Of a stretch of 64,000 nucleotides of DNA, positions 1 through 12,149 are shown piece after piece. The DNA comes from Bicyclus anynana. Taxonomy: Eukaryota > Arthropoda > Insecta > Lepidoptera > Nymphalidae. Each line of letters begins with the position of its first letter. Within the stretch, counting starts at the first letter, position 1. The notes below the pieces were generated by a model, which was not told the origin of the DNA, did no database searches, and saw only the letters and a program-made list of their open reading frames with translations. The translations under genes were made by a program, and so were the position numbers. The DNA lies in assembly GCF_947172395.1 (NCBI RefSeq), contig NC_069090.1, positions 10,608,226 to 10,672,225 on the forward strand, in the 5' to 3' direction.

Positions 1-1070
1 GTAAGGTGTAATTTTGATTTTAATATGTGATCCTGATAATACCAGATATTGGTAAGTAAGGTTTCCTATTGAAATTAATAAGGTACAAGTTAAGAGATGA
101 AAGTCGAGTTTTTAAGCAACACCTCTCTATGACTCCTCTTCCTCCCTTTATTCTATAAAAAGTGTTATAAGCCAACCGTTTTCTTGGCTTATATGATAAA
201 GGAAACCGAGTGGATTACGCTGTATTCGAATACGTAAAAGAACTTCTTCTCAATAACATGTTCTTACGAACAAGTAATTGACTCGATGCAAATAAATTAA
301 ATTGAGGTTTCAAAGGTGCTTAAATCTTATATATACAGTTTAAATGAGCAGTTCGAATACAATTTAGATATAAAACGAACTAATGACTAAATAAATAGAC
401 CGAAAAATCTAAGAGTCGGTGCACGTATTCGCTTGTATCCCACTAAAAACAATGGCAATTCACAACCACGTGAAAATGAACTTTATTATTAGGATTCGGA
501 AGAGTCCAATTTCCCACTATACCCGTTTAAGCAATGTTTGATTATAGATGATATCTGGGGTCGAAAATTGTAATAGCATACCTGGTTGCTAGTTGCATAG
601 CAATAATGCATGAAAATGTGCAATAGGTAAGAGTCACGCAGAACCGCTAAAACAAAAGACGACCGATGTACGGAATTATCAAAGCGTAACACACGTTTCC
701 TTTTTCATTAGGAGTAATTACTGAGAGTATTTCTAATTTAGATAATTACATACGTAGGTAGGTGTGTATATATTTGTGTGTGTATATTTACTTTATAAGT
801 AACGGAAAACCTTTGCGCAATGTTGCGTACGTTTTGCGTTCAATAAAACATAGTTGTTTTAATTTCCTTTATATGAAAAAGCTTTACCGTGGTTTGTTCA
901 ACAACTAATTAGCTAACGTCTTCTCTCACGCTGCATTTTGAAGTACATTTTATGGCCAGATCGGATATTATATTGAATAATCTAATTCCTATCGAGTATA
1001 TCCCTTTCTCCACGGCCTATTTCTTTTTTAAAATGGCAAAAGCTTCTTATTAATTCTGCTACCAAAAAAA
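1..1070. other. No feature recognised
   Basis: AT-rich sequence with stop codons in all frames. The longest open frame (489-692, minus) has no recognisable protein. Confidence 0.6.
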
Positions 1071-1234
1071 ATTGTGAGGAAACCTACATACCAGAGAATT
1101 TTCTTAATTCCCTCCGTGTGTGAAGTCTGCCAATCCACATTGGGCCAGCGTGGTTGGACTATGGGCCTAACCCCTCACATTATGAGAGGAGAGGCGAGCT
1201 CAGCAGTAAGCCGAATATGGGTTGATAATGATTC
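1071..1234 (+). mobile_element. SINE B, 3' half
   Basis: ATTGTGAGGAAACCTACATA, GAAGTCTGCCAATCCACATT, GGGCCAGCGTGG, GAGAGGAGAGGCGAGCTCAG, ATGGGTTGATAATGAT. The predicted ORF here is repeat sequence. Confidence 0.75.
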
Positions 1235-1947
1235 GAAAATCAAAAACTTAATTTAATCACTACGATGCCTTTTCCAGCTGTTAAATTGCCCTTTATTTGA
1301 GGTAGGTACGTAAACGTACATTGATTGGCAAGGTCATTGATATATATACAATTATGGTCAGTCCTCTCAAAAAATAACTCTTTTTGGACGATTTTTAATT
1401 TCTTAATTATGGCGGTTTCAAAAGTACTACTTGGGATTTACATTAATGTGTGGATTCGGCCGCAAACATTTTGAAACGCTTCTAAAGTGGTAAAATAGGG
1501 GTTGAAAGTTTACATTCATTTCCACGCGGGCGTCCAATATTTTTTTCGAGTATTTGCTGTTTTAAAAATTAAACGTAGTCTGTGATTAGTCATACTCATT
1601 ACATCGTATCACTACCGGTAAAAAACGTATTCCTGTGTTTAAAAATGCATACGCTCTGAGCTCTGACATGTTCCGTTTCGAGACAGGTCCTTAATTAAAA
1701 ATGATTGTAGGTAAGTCTGCGAGTGTTGACACAGCATAGTAATTTGCATACTGCGTACTCCGGGCGATTCATTACGATTTCTAGAATCAATAGTGACACG
1801 TTCAAGGTTCTGGTGGTTTACTAACGCCAGTATTTTTTTGCTATCGACCAATTATCGCCTGACTGCTAACTAGTGACGGTGCAGTCTAAGATGGTAGTAA
1901 TTTGGAAGGGATTATTAAACTACTATACCATAATTGTATCATTTGAC

Positions 1948-2221
1948 GGTCTCCGTGGCGCAGTGATATGCATGGAGGATTTACAATAGGTGGTCCTGGG
2001 TTCGATCCCCGGCTGGGCCGATTGAGGCTTTCTTGATTAGTGCCGGTCTGGCTGGCTTCAACCATGGCTAGTTACCCCTCCTACCGACAAAGACGTACCG
2101 CCAAGCAATTTAGCGTTCCGGTACGATGTCATGCAGAAACCCAAAGGTATGTGAATTTTCATATATTCATAACAAGTTAGCCCGCTTCCATCTTAGATTG
2201 CATCATCACTTACCATCAACG
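1948..2221 (+). mobile_element. SINE A (tRNA-derived)
   Basis: Head with A box TGGCGCAGTG and B box GGTTCGATCCCC. The body includes CTAGTTACC, GACAAAGACGTACCGCCAAG, TTCCGGTACGATGTC and GCTTCCATCTTAGATTGCAT. Slightly truncated at the 3' end. Confidence 0.75.
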
Positions 2222-3035
2222 AGGAATCGCACAGGAACGCTAAAATAATTTGGACTTTGTTGGTAGGATGCTAACCAGCGTCCGCCAAAGCCTACCACCA
2301 GATCCTACCTGAATGCCTAGCATGCGACCAGCAACATATCTTTCTCAAATGACATCAGAGTAGTACCATCCCATCTCTTTCGCCCTAATGCAACGTAAGA
2401 GATTAGAGAGATATTTCCGGTTGCACTGCTTTTGGTTGACATTTGTCTATTTCTCTTCACGAGATATGTCTTTTGGTAAGGAGTCCTGAACCACAGCATA
2501 GTATAAGTAAGTACCTGAGCCAATGTAGGAAATGTTAAACTCTTCATTAATGCTGAGCTGGAACCATTGAAACCAATTCTTCGGGTGTAAAGGAAGGCAT
2601 TTTTAAGTCACTTAACTAAGTGTTAAAAATACATCGTTTATCAAATTGGAGTATCTCTATGTTGTAATGGTAAAAATAAATAGTTGTAATGTTCAGTTTA
2701 ATTGTTTTACTAATTGATGTATTGTACAGTGGAATTAAATTGCAAATCAATAATTAAATCAGCTTCGATTCTTTTTTGCAACTTTTTGGTGTAAAAAACC
2801 AATGGCTATAATTTGCATTTAAATTATCTTAACTGTAGGTAGGTACCTACATTATATTATTACAATTAAGAGTTAAATACTTTACATAGATATACTTACT
2901 AACTTAATACCTAATCAGTGGCGTAGCGTGCCTTAGAGGGACCCTGTATTAAAATTAGTTGGGGGGCCCACTAGACTAGCGGCAAATTTCAAAAATCTCT
3001 TTAGTTTTTGATTTGCTTGCTTGCTTGATTTTATA
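2222..3035. other. Intergenic, repeat traces only
   Basis: AT-rich. TGGCGTAGCGTGCCTTAGAG and GGGGGGCCC at 2918-2970 look like a fragment of an old repeat. Confidence 0.4.
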
Positions 3036-4464
3036 ATAATAATAATAATAATAATAATCTTTATTTCAGATAACAAAATCCATAAAATACATTCAATTGA
3101 TTAAATTTTAATATCCTATTGTTAGTAATATTAGTAGTTATAGGTACTTAAAAACTAAATTAAAATATGTTAGTGTGTTAGTAATGACAGTATCTACCAT
3201 TTATGAAGCACCGTGAGTGCATATGCAAGTGCACCCAGTGCTTCATAAATGGATTTCCACCATTTTCCACCAGCGTTTTTAATATGCTGTTGGAGCTCTC
3301 GCGCATTTTGTGCATAACTGATGCTGCTCTTTTTCGCATTATAGCATAAAAGTCATCTGTATGCGCTTCAGCAAACATCAGTGATGCACTGCAGTAACGC
3401 GGCAGCCCCATCAGTGTCCTAAACCCATTATTGTATTGGACTCGCAGGTCGCTATAGGCCCTTTGCGTATATGTCACCCACAAGCTGCATGTGTAAAATG
3501 TTTGACAGTATGCCTTAAATAGGGTCAGTTTAACGTCCATATTACACCGTGCAAACCTGCGGGCTAACATATTGCATCGGACTGCCAGCGCCCTGCGCTC
3601 CCTTTCTATGTCATTAACATCAGACAAGTCCTCCGTTACAATGTGCCCCAAGTATTTGAACTCTGTGACTCTTTTTAGCGGCATACCGTTAAGAGTCACA
3701 GGAGAAATATAATTTAAGGCGCATCCCTTACTCTGAAATACTAAGAGTTCGCTTTTTTTAATATTGTATATGAGTCCGTGTGACGCAGCATATGACTCAC
3801 ATATCTTCAGCAGCTTCCTAAGCGCATTAATTGATGGACTCAACAGAACCATATCGTCTGCGTAGCTAAGATTATTGGTTACTATACCATCAATTGAGCA
3901 TCCGATTCTAGTACTGCGGAGTTCATCAATTAGTTCATTAATGTAGACATTAAACAGGGCAGGAGATGTCAATCCACCCTGTCTAACTCCACATTCCAGC
4001 AGGTAAGCGTCTGAATAGACACCAGCCCATTTGACACGATTTGTTTGTGAACTGTACCAGAATCTCAATATATTTATTAACTCTACAGGTACATTTAGGT
4101 CTTCTAATTTTGTCCACAATTTTTCATAACAAACTAGATCAAATGCTTTCGAAAGGTCAAGAAAAGCTGCATAAATGGGAGTTTTCCTGTCCGTATAGTA
4201 TCTGACAGTTTGCTTGAGTGCCATTATAGCACTTTCAGTAGACAACCCACTTCTAAATCCAAATTGTGCATCGTTTAATTTCAAGTATCCACTAAGCTGG
4301 CGGTCAAGTTTATAGTTCTGCTTTTTTACTTTTGTAATTTCTGCAGTTTTTGGTATGTTTTTCCCGAGAAGCACCACCCAGATTAGATAATATTGTAGAT
4401 TACTTCTTACATATTTTTGCTTTGACAAGTAAGGGGCTGCTGTAGTCCGGGGGCCACGTATCAT
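3036..4464 (-). mobile_element. 5'-truncated non-LTR retrotransposon with (ATT)n tail
   Basis: The minus-strand element ends in AATAAAG followed by an (ATT)n tail (plus-strand ATAATAATAAT from about 3036). It retains the reverse transcriptase and C-terminal part but no endonuclease domain. The sequence upstream of about 4320 no longer resembles an RT N-terminus. The clade is probably Jockey/CR1-like by motif style; I cannot place it more exactly. Confidence 0.8.
3178..4464 (-). pseudogene. Reverse transcriptase fragment of a non-LTR retrotransposon (428 codons)
   Basis: RNA-dependent DNA polymerase of a LINE. Recognisable RT blocks run from about residue 62: NDAQFGFRSGLST, FLDLSKAFD (101-109, first catalytic Asp), GVRQGG (159-164), and the catalytic box YADD (201-204) followed by thumb-like sequence. 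A full ORF2 would be about 900-1000 residues with an N-terminal endonuclease, so roughly the first half is missing. The first 55-60 residues are unlike RT and probably come from out-of-frame element sequence or flank. The RT portion itself has no stops, which suggests a fairly recent insertion that was dead on arrival through 5' truncation. Confidence 0.82.
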
Positions 4465-4889
4465 TGATACGGCTGATACGGCGGTAAATACGCTCCTGCT
4501 AACGCTGAAAGTTTGTATGCCTAAAGCTTTTCCAGGGAACTATAGGTAACGCGTAAATAAATAGGTAAATATGTAATTCTTGCAATAGCAGACTGGGTAA
4601 TTCTAACTTATCATGCAAGAAATTATTTTTAGTTTCATTTGGGTCAAGTGGGAGTCCTTTAAAATAAGAAAAATTGTCAAAAACTCGGTTTCATGCGGAT
4701 TTTTTTATTATTATTAGTTCATTAGTATGTTGAGCTTTTTGCAACATTGCTGAGTTAACGCTGCTGCTGCAGGCTGCTACAATGTTAAATCATTTATCCT
4801 TTTTCTTGAAGAGAGCAGGGCTGTTGTATTGGCATGTTCCTAGCGTCCCAGCATGGCCAGCAAAGTGTTCCTTTCTTAGAGGCGATTTC

Positions 4890-5212
4890 TTTTTTTTTAT
4901 TCTTTACAAGTTAGCCCTTGACTACAACCTCACCTGATGGTAAGTGATGATGCAATCTAAGATGGAAGCAGGCTGACTTGTTAGGAGGAGGATGAAAATC
5001 CACACCCCTTTCGGTTTCTACACGACATCGTACCGGAACGCTAAATCACTTGGTGGTACGTCTTTGTCAGTAGGGTGGTAACTAGCCACGGCCAAAGCCT
5101 CCCACCAGCCAGACCTGGAGCAATTAAGAAAACCTCAACCGACCCAGCTGGGGATCGAACCCAGGACCTCCGTCTTGTAAATCCACCGCGCATACCACTG
5201 CGCCACGGAGGC
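4890..5212 (-). mobile_element. SINE A, near full length
   Basis: Reverse orientation: TTCTTTACAAGTTAGCCC start through GATCGAACCCAGGACC (B box) and GCGCCACGGAGGC (A box). About 320 bp. The open frame inside it is repeat-derived. Confidence 0.8.
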
Positions 5213-5561
5213 GTCAAAGGCGATTGTTTTGTTAAAGGTAGTGGACATTTAGTCTATTCAGATAACGATTTAGAACATAAGGAAAGAGGAGGCGTGAACC
5301 GAAATCGTGTACGGCCTTACGTGTAAATAGGACTTGATCACCTGTCAACATACTCGTATCTACAAGTATAATGTTATAATAATGTTAGCTATTCATGACC
5401 AAAGATTTTATAAGAAAGATATGTTACTAGCACGTCAAAAATTAGGCGAACAAAAGCGGCTAATTGTTTTAATTTTAAAGAGTCGCCTAGTAAACAACGA
5501 AAGTTGTTTAAACAAATAATACCTAAATATTGTCTATAATGTCTATAATGTCCGGCTCAGC

Positions 5562-5728
5562 TTAAATATCACGTGTCTCAAACGGTGAGGGAAAAAATCG
5601 TGAGGAAACCTGCATACCTTATTCATTTTCTTTATTTTCTAGGTTTGTGAAGTCTGCTAATCCGCATTGGGCCAGCGTGGTGGGCTAAGGCCCTTCTCAT
5701 CCTGGGAGAAGACTCGAGCTCAGCAATG
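5562..5728 (+). mobile_element. SINE B fragment
   Basis: AAATATCACGTGTCTCAAAC, ACGGTGAGGGAAAAA, GGGCCAGCGTGGTGGGC, GACTCGAGCTCAGCA. Both ends truncated. Confidence 0.75.
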
Positions 5729-6337
5729 TAAAACATTTAATTTTTATTTAAAAATCGGGACGTCCCGTCATAATCGGTTCAGAATCAGATTCTGAGATGT
5801 CATCTCCAAACATTCTACTCCCTAATCAAAATCAAACTATCCGTAGTCGGGTTAAAATAAAATAAAATAAAAACTACCTAGGTAAGTACTTATTTTCCTT
5901 TCACAAACATTTACTTAGACTATGTTAGTTCTAAGTATTTAATTCTATAATCTATTTAGTAATTAGAATTTAACGCGAAACAATTTCTTAGATTACTTAA
6001 TTACTCGCTTATGGTTTAATGATACGCTTTGCTTATTTGATTTAGATACTGTATAGTGTATAAAATCTTACAATTATACATTGTAAATAGCATAGCCTTA
6101 AGTAGGTATTTAGCCTTTTTAGAGGGCCTTAAGTTGGTCTAAATCCCGAGGAGCCTGGTGTAGAGGAAGATCTTTCTACAAAATTATGAATCCCCACTAG
6201 ACATCGAGACTGAACTCTCATGATTGCCTAGATTCATCATCAATACGTCAGAAGACAGATGTCAGACATAAACACAGGCGTTTTTCAGGAACTTCTAAAC
6301 GAACCTAGGTAGGTAGTTACTAGTTTTGTAGGTAAGA

Positions 6338-6587
6338 GCTGTGCCTTTAATTTGGGAGGCGTAGGTTCGAATGCAGTATGAAGCATGTCCCTCCATCTTT
6401 TCAATTATGTGTATTTTTAGAAATTAAATATTACGTGTCTCAAACGGTGAGGGAAAAACATGGTGAGGAAACCTGAGAATTTTCTTAATACTCTACGTGT
6501 GTGAAGTCTGCCAATTCACATTGGGCCAGCGTGGTGAATTAAGGCGTAACCCCTCTTATTTTGATATGGGTTGTCGATGATGATGAC
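6338..6587 (+). mobile_element. SINE B, diverged
   Basis: The tRNA-like head is only partly visible (GTAGGTTCGAATGCAG). The body has AAATATTACGTGTCTCAAAC and GGGCCAGCGTGGTGAATT, ending GTCGATGATGATGA. Confidence 0.7.
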
Positions 6588-7016
6588 CAATATTGTTTCT
6601 AGCATCATTGGTGATGATTATAGTGTCTACAGATAAGAGCATATATAATCTATATTCATAGGTTAAGTTGTAGGTGTTTCTAGTCAGGAGGCAGTAAATT
6701 AATAAATTCTAGACCAATAAATCTAGATGACTTATATTTATTAACAGCGGCTGGCCCACTGTCATAATCAATAACGCTATCAATTATAACACCTCGGTAA
6801 TCAGTACAGAACAAGGATTTGGACCTATTTAAAACAATATTCTCATAAATAGTCATTAATGTTAATAGGTCGTAAATAATTTTGAAATGTTCTTATTAAT
6901 TTAAAACGGCGAATAATCGATTAATAAATATCCATGTAGCTCATGACTTTTTGTCCGTGTGTAATTTCTGTTTTGTAATAGAAGGAACATTTAGTTTTAC
7001 CATAAGAATAAGCACT

Positions 7017-7446
7017 GTTCGAAGACTTTTATGTCTTGTGGATCTGAGACTTGGTCGCTAACTATGGGCTTCGTAAGAAGGCTCAGAGTCACACAGCGAG
7101 CGATGGTACGAGCTATGCTAAGAGTATCTATGCGTGATCGAATCAGAAATGAGGAGATCCGCAGAAGAACCAAGGTCTCCGACATAGCTGAACGTATTGC
7201 GAAGCTGAAGTGGCAATAGGTGGTGCACATAGTTTGAAGAGCCGATGGACGTTGGGTCCCAAGGTTCTGGAATGGTGACCCCGAACTATAAAGCGCAGTG
7301 GCCGACCCCCCACCAGGTGGACTGATGACATCAAGCGAGTCGCAGGGATTCACTGGATGCAGGCGGCTTAGGATCGTGATGTTTGGTCCCTACAAAAGGC
7401 CTATGTCCTGCGGTGGACGTCTATGATGCTGATATGATGATGATGA
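7017..7446 (+). mobile_element. RTE-like non-LTR 3' end with (GAT)n tail
   Basis: Encodes the C-terminus of a LINE ORF2: SETWSLTMGFVRRLRVTQRAM, DRIRNEEIRRRTKVSDIAE, KLKWQ, then after a stop and frame changes RPPTRWTDDIKRVAG-type sequence. It ends TATGATGATGATGA. Frameshifts make it a fossil. Related copies lie near 8214, 19925, 32470 and 54805. The RTE assignment is from general resemblance. Confidence 0.75.
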
Positions 7447-7759
7447 AGAATAAGCTAGGTATACCCTGTACAAGAGTTTATCGAAAAAATCGGCAAGGCA
7501 ATATCCTACCTAGATAGTTATTTAAGATGTAAGTGCTTTTGTTTGTTGTATTTTCTTTAGATAAGGTGCTCATGCAAACAAAACGAAAACCACACCGAAC
7601 GAATTAGGATAAAGTTTAGCACATAAATTGTCTATACCGTGACTTATACGTAGGATAATATTTACACCGATGTCTGTTTCTTACGTTATTTTAGGTGGAT
7701 TTTTAATTATGTTATGATTTAGTAATAATATACGCGAAGGTACTTCCTTATACCTCGTT

Positions 7760-7877
7760 CGCTGTGGCAAGGTGCGGGTGACAGTTGCCTTATGACGTTC
7801 ATAATACGTACTATTATCGTGAACCGCGACAAACTTTCAAGAGTGAAACGAACTGTCACCCGCACCATCCTACAGCG
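7760..7877. mobile_element. Small MITE with 27-bp inverted repeats
   Basis: CGCTGTGGCAAGGTGCGGGT at the left and ACCCGCACCATCCTACAGCG at the right; 23 to 24 of 27 positions pair over the full arms. Confidence 0.65.
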
Positions 7878-8213
7878 CATAAACTTTAAGTAAGTGTAGG
7901 TTTTATTTAATTAGATACCTAATGATATTTTCGTTAAAAAATAATTCCGCGGACGAATTCATAGGCGTCCACTAGTGAATAGAAAATGATTTCTTAATTA
8001 AGTAAGGTACTTAAAATTTAATACGTTTTCTTAAGGATCATAAATTTCATCTTGCACACGAATACTGTCAAAGCAGTTGCTATTTCTGAGTAAAATTGTG
8101 TTAACAACCAAATAAATTATTCTGCTGTCCACAAAGAAATTTTATTTTTACAACCTCCTAGCGTACGCCCGCTACTCCGTCCGTAAATTAATTTTGTATG
8201 ATAAGTTTTACAT

Positions 8214-8424
8214 AGTTCGAAGAGCCGATGGAGGTTGGAGTCGTTGGGGTCCCAAAGTGCTGGAATGGCGACCCCGTACTAGTAAGCGCAGAGTTGGCCG
8301 ACCCCCCACCAGGTGGACTGACGACATCAAACGAGTCGCAGGGATTCGCTGGATGCAGATGGCTCAGTATCGTGATGTTGGAAATTCCTACAAAAGGCCT
8401 ATGTCCTGCAGTGGATGCATGCAT
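8214..8424 (+). mobile_element. RTE-like non-LTR 3' fragment
   Basis: Encodes ADGGWSRWGPKVLEWRPRT, then RRVGRPPTRWTDDIKRVAGI and the CAGTGGA 3' end. It is about half the length of the 7017 copy and in the same orientation. It has one clean open frame across the conserved part. Confidence 0.72.
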
Positions 8425-8911
8425 TATTATATATGCATTTGTGATTTTTGTGGTTGTCCGTTTAATTTACCTTTTTGTGTTTTGTAATTTTTAATAAATA
8501 AATAAATAATAAATAAAAAAACGACGTCTCTGCTTACTTCAGACACCATTCGGGCAGTGTGCTGCGAGAAATTAAAGAAAGGAGATATAAAAATCAGTGT
8601 CGATTTGGGTGAACATTTACGTATCACCAACCTATTTTAAATTTGATTAGCCTAGAAGGTAAGCTGGCAGTATCTAATGGGCTAGGTCCGACCTTTAGCA
8701 CGAATTCGCACGATCTTAATACTCTTAAAGTCAAAGGCTTTCAACAAATGGCCGTTTACCGCACAATTATAATTTGTTACCAGCAAAGGTCGTTTTTGTG
8801 ATAGGTATCTGGTGAAAATTGACCTTTGTATAACGGAATAGTTTTACCGATAATGTACTATAGTTATGCAGTTATTTTTAACTTTGTTAAAAACCTTTGT
8901 TTGGTAGCATG

Positions 8912-9173
8912 TTTTTTTTTTATTCTTTACAAGTTAGCCCTTGACTACAATCTCACCTGACGGTAAGTGACGATGCAATCTAAGATGGAAGCGGGTTAAC
9001 TTGTTAGGAAGATAAAAATCCACGCTCCTTTCGTTTTCTACGCGACGTCGTACCGGTATGCTAAACCGCTTGGTAGGTAACTATCCACAACCGAAGCCTC
9101 CCACCAGCCAGACCTGGACTAATTAAGAAAACCTCAATCGGCCCTGCCGCGGATCGAACCCAGGACCTCCGTC
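8912..9173 (-). mobile_element. SINE A, 5' end cut at a SINE B junction
   Basis: Same family; stops at AGGACCTCCGTC, where a plus-strand SINE B begins immediately, so one was inserted at or recombined with the other. Confidence 0.75.
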
Positions 9174-9383
9174 AGTTTTGCATTTTAAGCAATTACATAT
9201 CACGTGTCACAAACGGTAAAGGAAAAACATCGTGAGAAAACCTGCATACCAGAGAATTTTCTTAATTATCTGCGTGTGTGAAGTCTGCCAATCCGCATTG
9301 GGCCAGCGTGGTGGACTATTAGCCTAACCCCTCTCATTCTGAGAGGAGACTCGAGCTCAGTAGTGAGTCGAATAAGGTTGACA
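9174..9383 (+). mobile_element. SINE B adjoining SINE A
   Basis: Starts inside the body (GCATTTTAAGCAATTACA) exactly where the minus-strand SINE A at 8912 stops, and runs to GAGTCGAATAAGGTTGAC. Confidence 0.72.
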
Positions 9384-9488
9384 ATGAACTGACTAAAACC
9401 CCACAGTGTTCTGTCGTTGTTCTCGTTTTGTGATCGTTGTCGTTACCACAGTGTTGACGTTAATATAGACTGAAAATGATGATGATGA

Positions 9489-9772
9489 ACTCCGCACACG
9501 GGCCACAAGCAACAGCCACAAACGCTACAAGAAACAAGAAGGGGCCACAAAAGTAGCTGAAGCGTGCGACAGCCATTTGTGGCCGGTGGTCGATACTTGT
9601 GGTCGGTGGCTGCTACTTTTTAACCCATACATGCAGTATCATAATCGCGCGAATGGCGTGTTGCGGCGTTTTGTGTCAACGTTTAGTGGCCGGTGCGGGC
9701 CACAAGAAAGCAGCGACGATTGTAGCGTGTGGCGACGTTTTGTGGTTGTGGCCGGTGGCCCGTGTGCGGGAG
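9489..9772. mobile_element. GC-rich MITE with long inverted repeats
   Basis: CCGCACACGGGCCAC at the left returns as GTGGCCCGTGTGCGG at the right. AACGCTACAA / TTGTAGCGTG and other blocks also pair. It stands out by GC content and encodes nothing convincing. A hAT relationship is possible but unproven. Confidence 0.65.
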
Positions 9773-10059
9773 CCCTAAGGCTTAGTTTGATAAGATTCTA
9801 GGCTAATAGATAATAATAGATAGGATAATAGATTTAGTAGTACAGGTAGAGTATACGTAATGGTCCGGCTAGCGACACATTTTACAAGTATGTAGGACAA
9901 CAGGATTGAAGTTAGACAACTGGCTACATGTTTATGCGAGCAGGGAAACAGGTGATGGGAAGTCTAACAGCTGTTTCATTGCATATTCAGGTACTTATCG
10001 GTATCGGTAGGTATATGTGCTTTTAGATTATATAAGATTTTCTTATGGTAATATATGAC

Positions 10060-10105
10060 ATCCAATTGGACCATCTGTTTGTAGATGGTCCAATTTGATG
10101 TTAAG
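10060..10105. repeat. Short hairpin
   Basis: CATCCAATTGGACCATCT is followed by a 6-nt loop and AGATGGTCCAATTTGATG. The arms are nearly perfect at about 18-20 bp. Origin unknown. Confidence 0.6.
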
Positions 10106-10139
10106 TTAATAAGAATATAGAATCTGTAATAATAAGAGG

Positions 10140-10485
10140 TCATCTTATGAAAGATGGCACGGCACTTATCTTTCATATTACGAAAGATGGCACTTATCTT
10201 TCATATTATGAAAGATGGCACTCTAGACATCTGTCGAGCGTGTCATCGTCCTGGGGAGTCCCTCAGGCATATTGTGTCCGGGTGTTCTCACCTTGCTAAC
10301 GGCGAATACTTGCACAGACATAATCAAGTAGCCAAGATAATTCACCAACAGCTTGCTCTTCAGTATGGCCTTATCGATTCTGAGATGCCTTACTATAGGT
10401 ATGATCCAGCGTCAGTTCTTGAAAATAGCAGTTTTAATAGTGTTTTTGTATATTTTGTATGTATAACATTGTAAAAAATTAAAAA
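10140..10485 (+). pseudogene. LINE ORF2 C-terminal fragment
   Basis: A plus-strand frame reads CRACHRPGESLRHIVSGC, then a His-rich stretch (EYLHRHNQVAKIIHQQLA) and a YYRYDP motif. The C-x2-C-x9-H-x4-C spacing with this context is the C-terminal zinc-binding tail of lepidopteran non-LTR ORF2 proteins. Only about 80 residues remain and no RT is attached. The upstream part (10140-10220) is a small tandem repeat that inflates the open frame. Confidence 0.6.
10143..10222 (+). repeat. Tandem repeat of a ~28-bp unit
   Basis: The unit GAAAGATGGCACTTATCTTTC followed by ATATTA recurs about 2.5 times. Each unit contains a small inverted repeat (GAAAGAT / ATCTTTC). Confidence 0.65.
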
Positions 10486-11055
10486 AATAGGAGAAATAAA
10501 TAAGTGAGAGTAAAAATTGCATTATGCCCCATGCATTTGTAAGTTCAATCCAGCAATCATATACAACGAGTATATCAGAAGACATCAAACTCATGGTAGG
10601 GGAGCCCATGATAGTAAATGTGTGCTCGCTCGAGCGTCATTCTGAGAATTTCTAGAAAAAACCTTAATAATTGTACAGACAAGGATTTAAACCCAAAATC
10701 CCACTAACCACAAATCAGAGAATATCACATACTAACTTCGTCCTTAGAATGGTACGCAATGATGCACGCACTGACAAATTGCAACAATGCAATTCACACT
10801 TCCATGAGTCTAAAATAACGTGAAGTGTGAAATGAATTGAAAAAAAAGGTGCATTAGTTAATGAATTATTAGTTTAAATTATATTTTAATTGTTCTGTTC
10901 AGTATTGCGTTTGCGCTTAGCAGTCATGTTCACAATGGTTGAACACTCACAGACTCGTGAAGACTCGTTACAGACTGTTGGAAGCGTTAATTTAATTACT
11001 CAATTAATAGTCAGCAACGTCATCACTCATAGACTGAGAGCCAGCGACAGCCAGA

Positions 11056-11546
11056 CCTTCGTCATTTTATAAAAGTTGAAAGTTTGTCGACTCATGCTCC
11101 TACTATAGATGAGTAGCGTCACCAACTATGGAGTTTGCACCGTGGTGGCTTTGGGAGATAGCAGGTTTTAAGGATCCAGCCTCTAAACCTTTCGAGTATA
11201 ATCTTTTTATATTTTTATCGGAATAATATGAGAAATGATATCCCCATTCACCAGACACTTAGTTTCATTCGCTAGATACCCTTAAAATTTCAATTAGGTT
11301 TTTTTTCGAAGGGTTGCCGTGAAGCTAAGTGACTGGCGACTGGTAATATAATTTCTCATATTGTGCCGAGGAAATCTGAAAAAATTACACTTCATATTTA
11401 GACGGTTGAGTGTCTGGATCCTTAAAACCTGCTATCTCCCAAAGCCATCACGGTCCAAGCTCCATAACTGGCTACTGTACTTACTTAGGAGCATGAGCTG
11501 ACGAACAGTCAGCTTTTATAAATCTGAAAAATAAAAATGACGAAGG
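11056..11546. mobile_element. ~490-bp imperfect foldback element
   Basis: CTCATGCTCCTA, GGCTTTGGGAGATAGCAGG and TTTTAAGGATCCAG in the left arm (11091-11188) return inverted at 11409-11500. The match extends weakly to CCTTCGTCATTTT at both edges and to an inner ATATGAGAAAT. Confidence 0.75.
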
Positions 11547-11635
11547 ACTAGGTTTACGGGCTCTTGGTCTATCAGCTGTCGAGCAAACATGTCTTATATT
11601 ACTCGACCGCCCAAGTAGTTTTAATAGTTTACTTT

Positions 11636-11895
11636 TTGACTGTGACACAGTTGGTAATGCTGTGGTCAACAGACAAGTCCTGGGTTCGATTCCCAGCTTG
11701 GCTGAGTTAGGGATTTTATAATTTTTAAATTGGCTCAGGTCATAGGCTAACTAGCCACGCTAGTTACGACCATATCGACAAAGACGTACCGCCAAGCGAT
11801 TTCCGGCACGATGTCGCGTAGAAACCGTCGAAGGCACAGTTGTTATGTTACTTTTGCCTCTTTCAAGTAAATCCACTTCCATCTTAGACTTCCAA
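11636..11895 (+). mobile_element. SINE A-like element with a different tRNA head
   Basis: The head reads GACACAGTTGGTAATGCTG and GGTTCGATTCCCAGC. The body shares GACAAAGACGTACCGCCAAG and ACGATGTCGCGTAGAAACCG with SINE A. The same head variant occurs at 56230. Confidence 0.65.
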
Positions 11896-12149
11896 GACTT
11901 AGGTGTGATTGACGTCCAACTTGTCAAAAAAAAAGTATTCGTTAACGGAACAAGTAGATTGACCACCACAATAATGGCGGCTCTAGGGCGGTTAGATCGG
12001 TGATATGTGTTAGCCTAGCAGACCACGGTCTACGAAGTCCGCCTATCTTTGACATTAAATGAGGCTGGCCATTGTTATCAGTTTGAATTCGAAACACTGC
12101 CAAGCCTGCTCAGCCTACGCGTATAAAAAGGAATATCAAAATTCTAATT

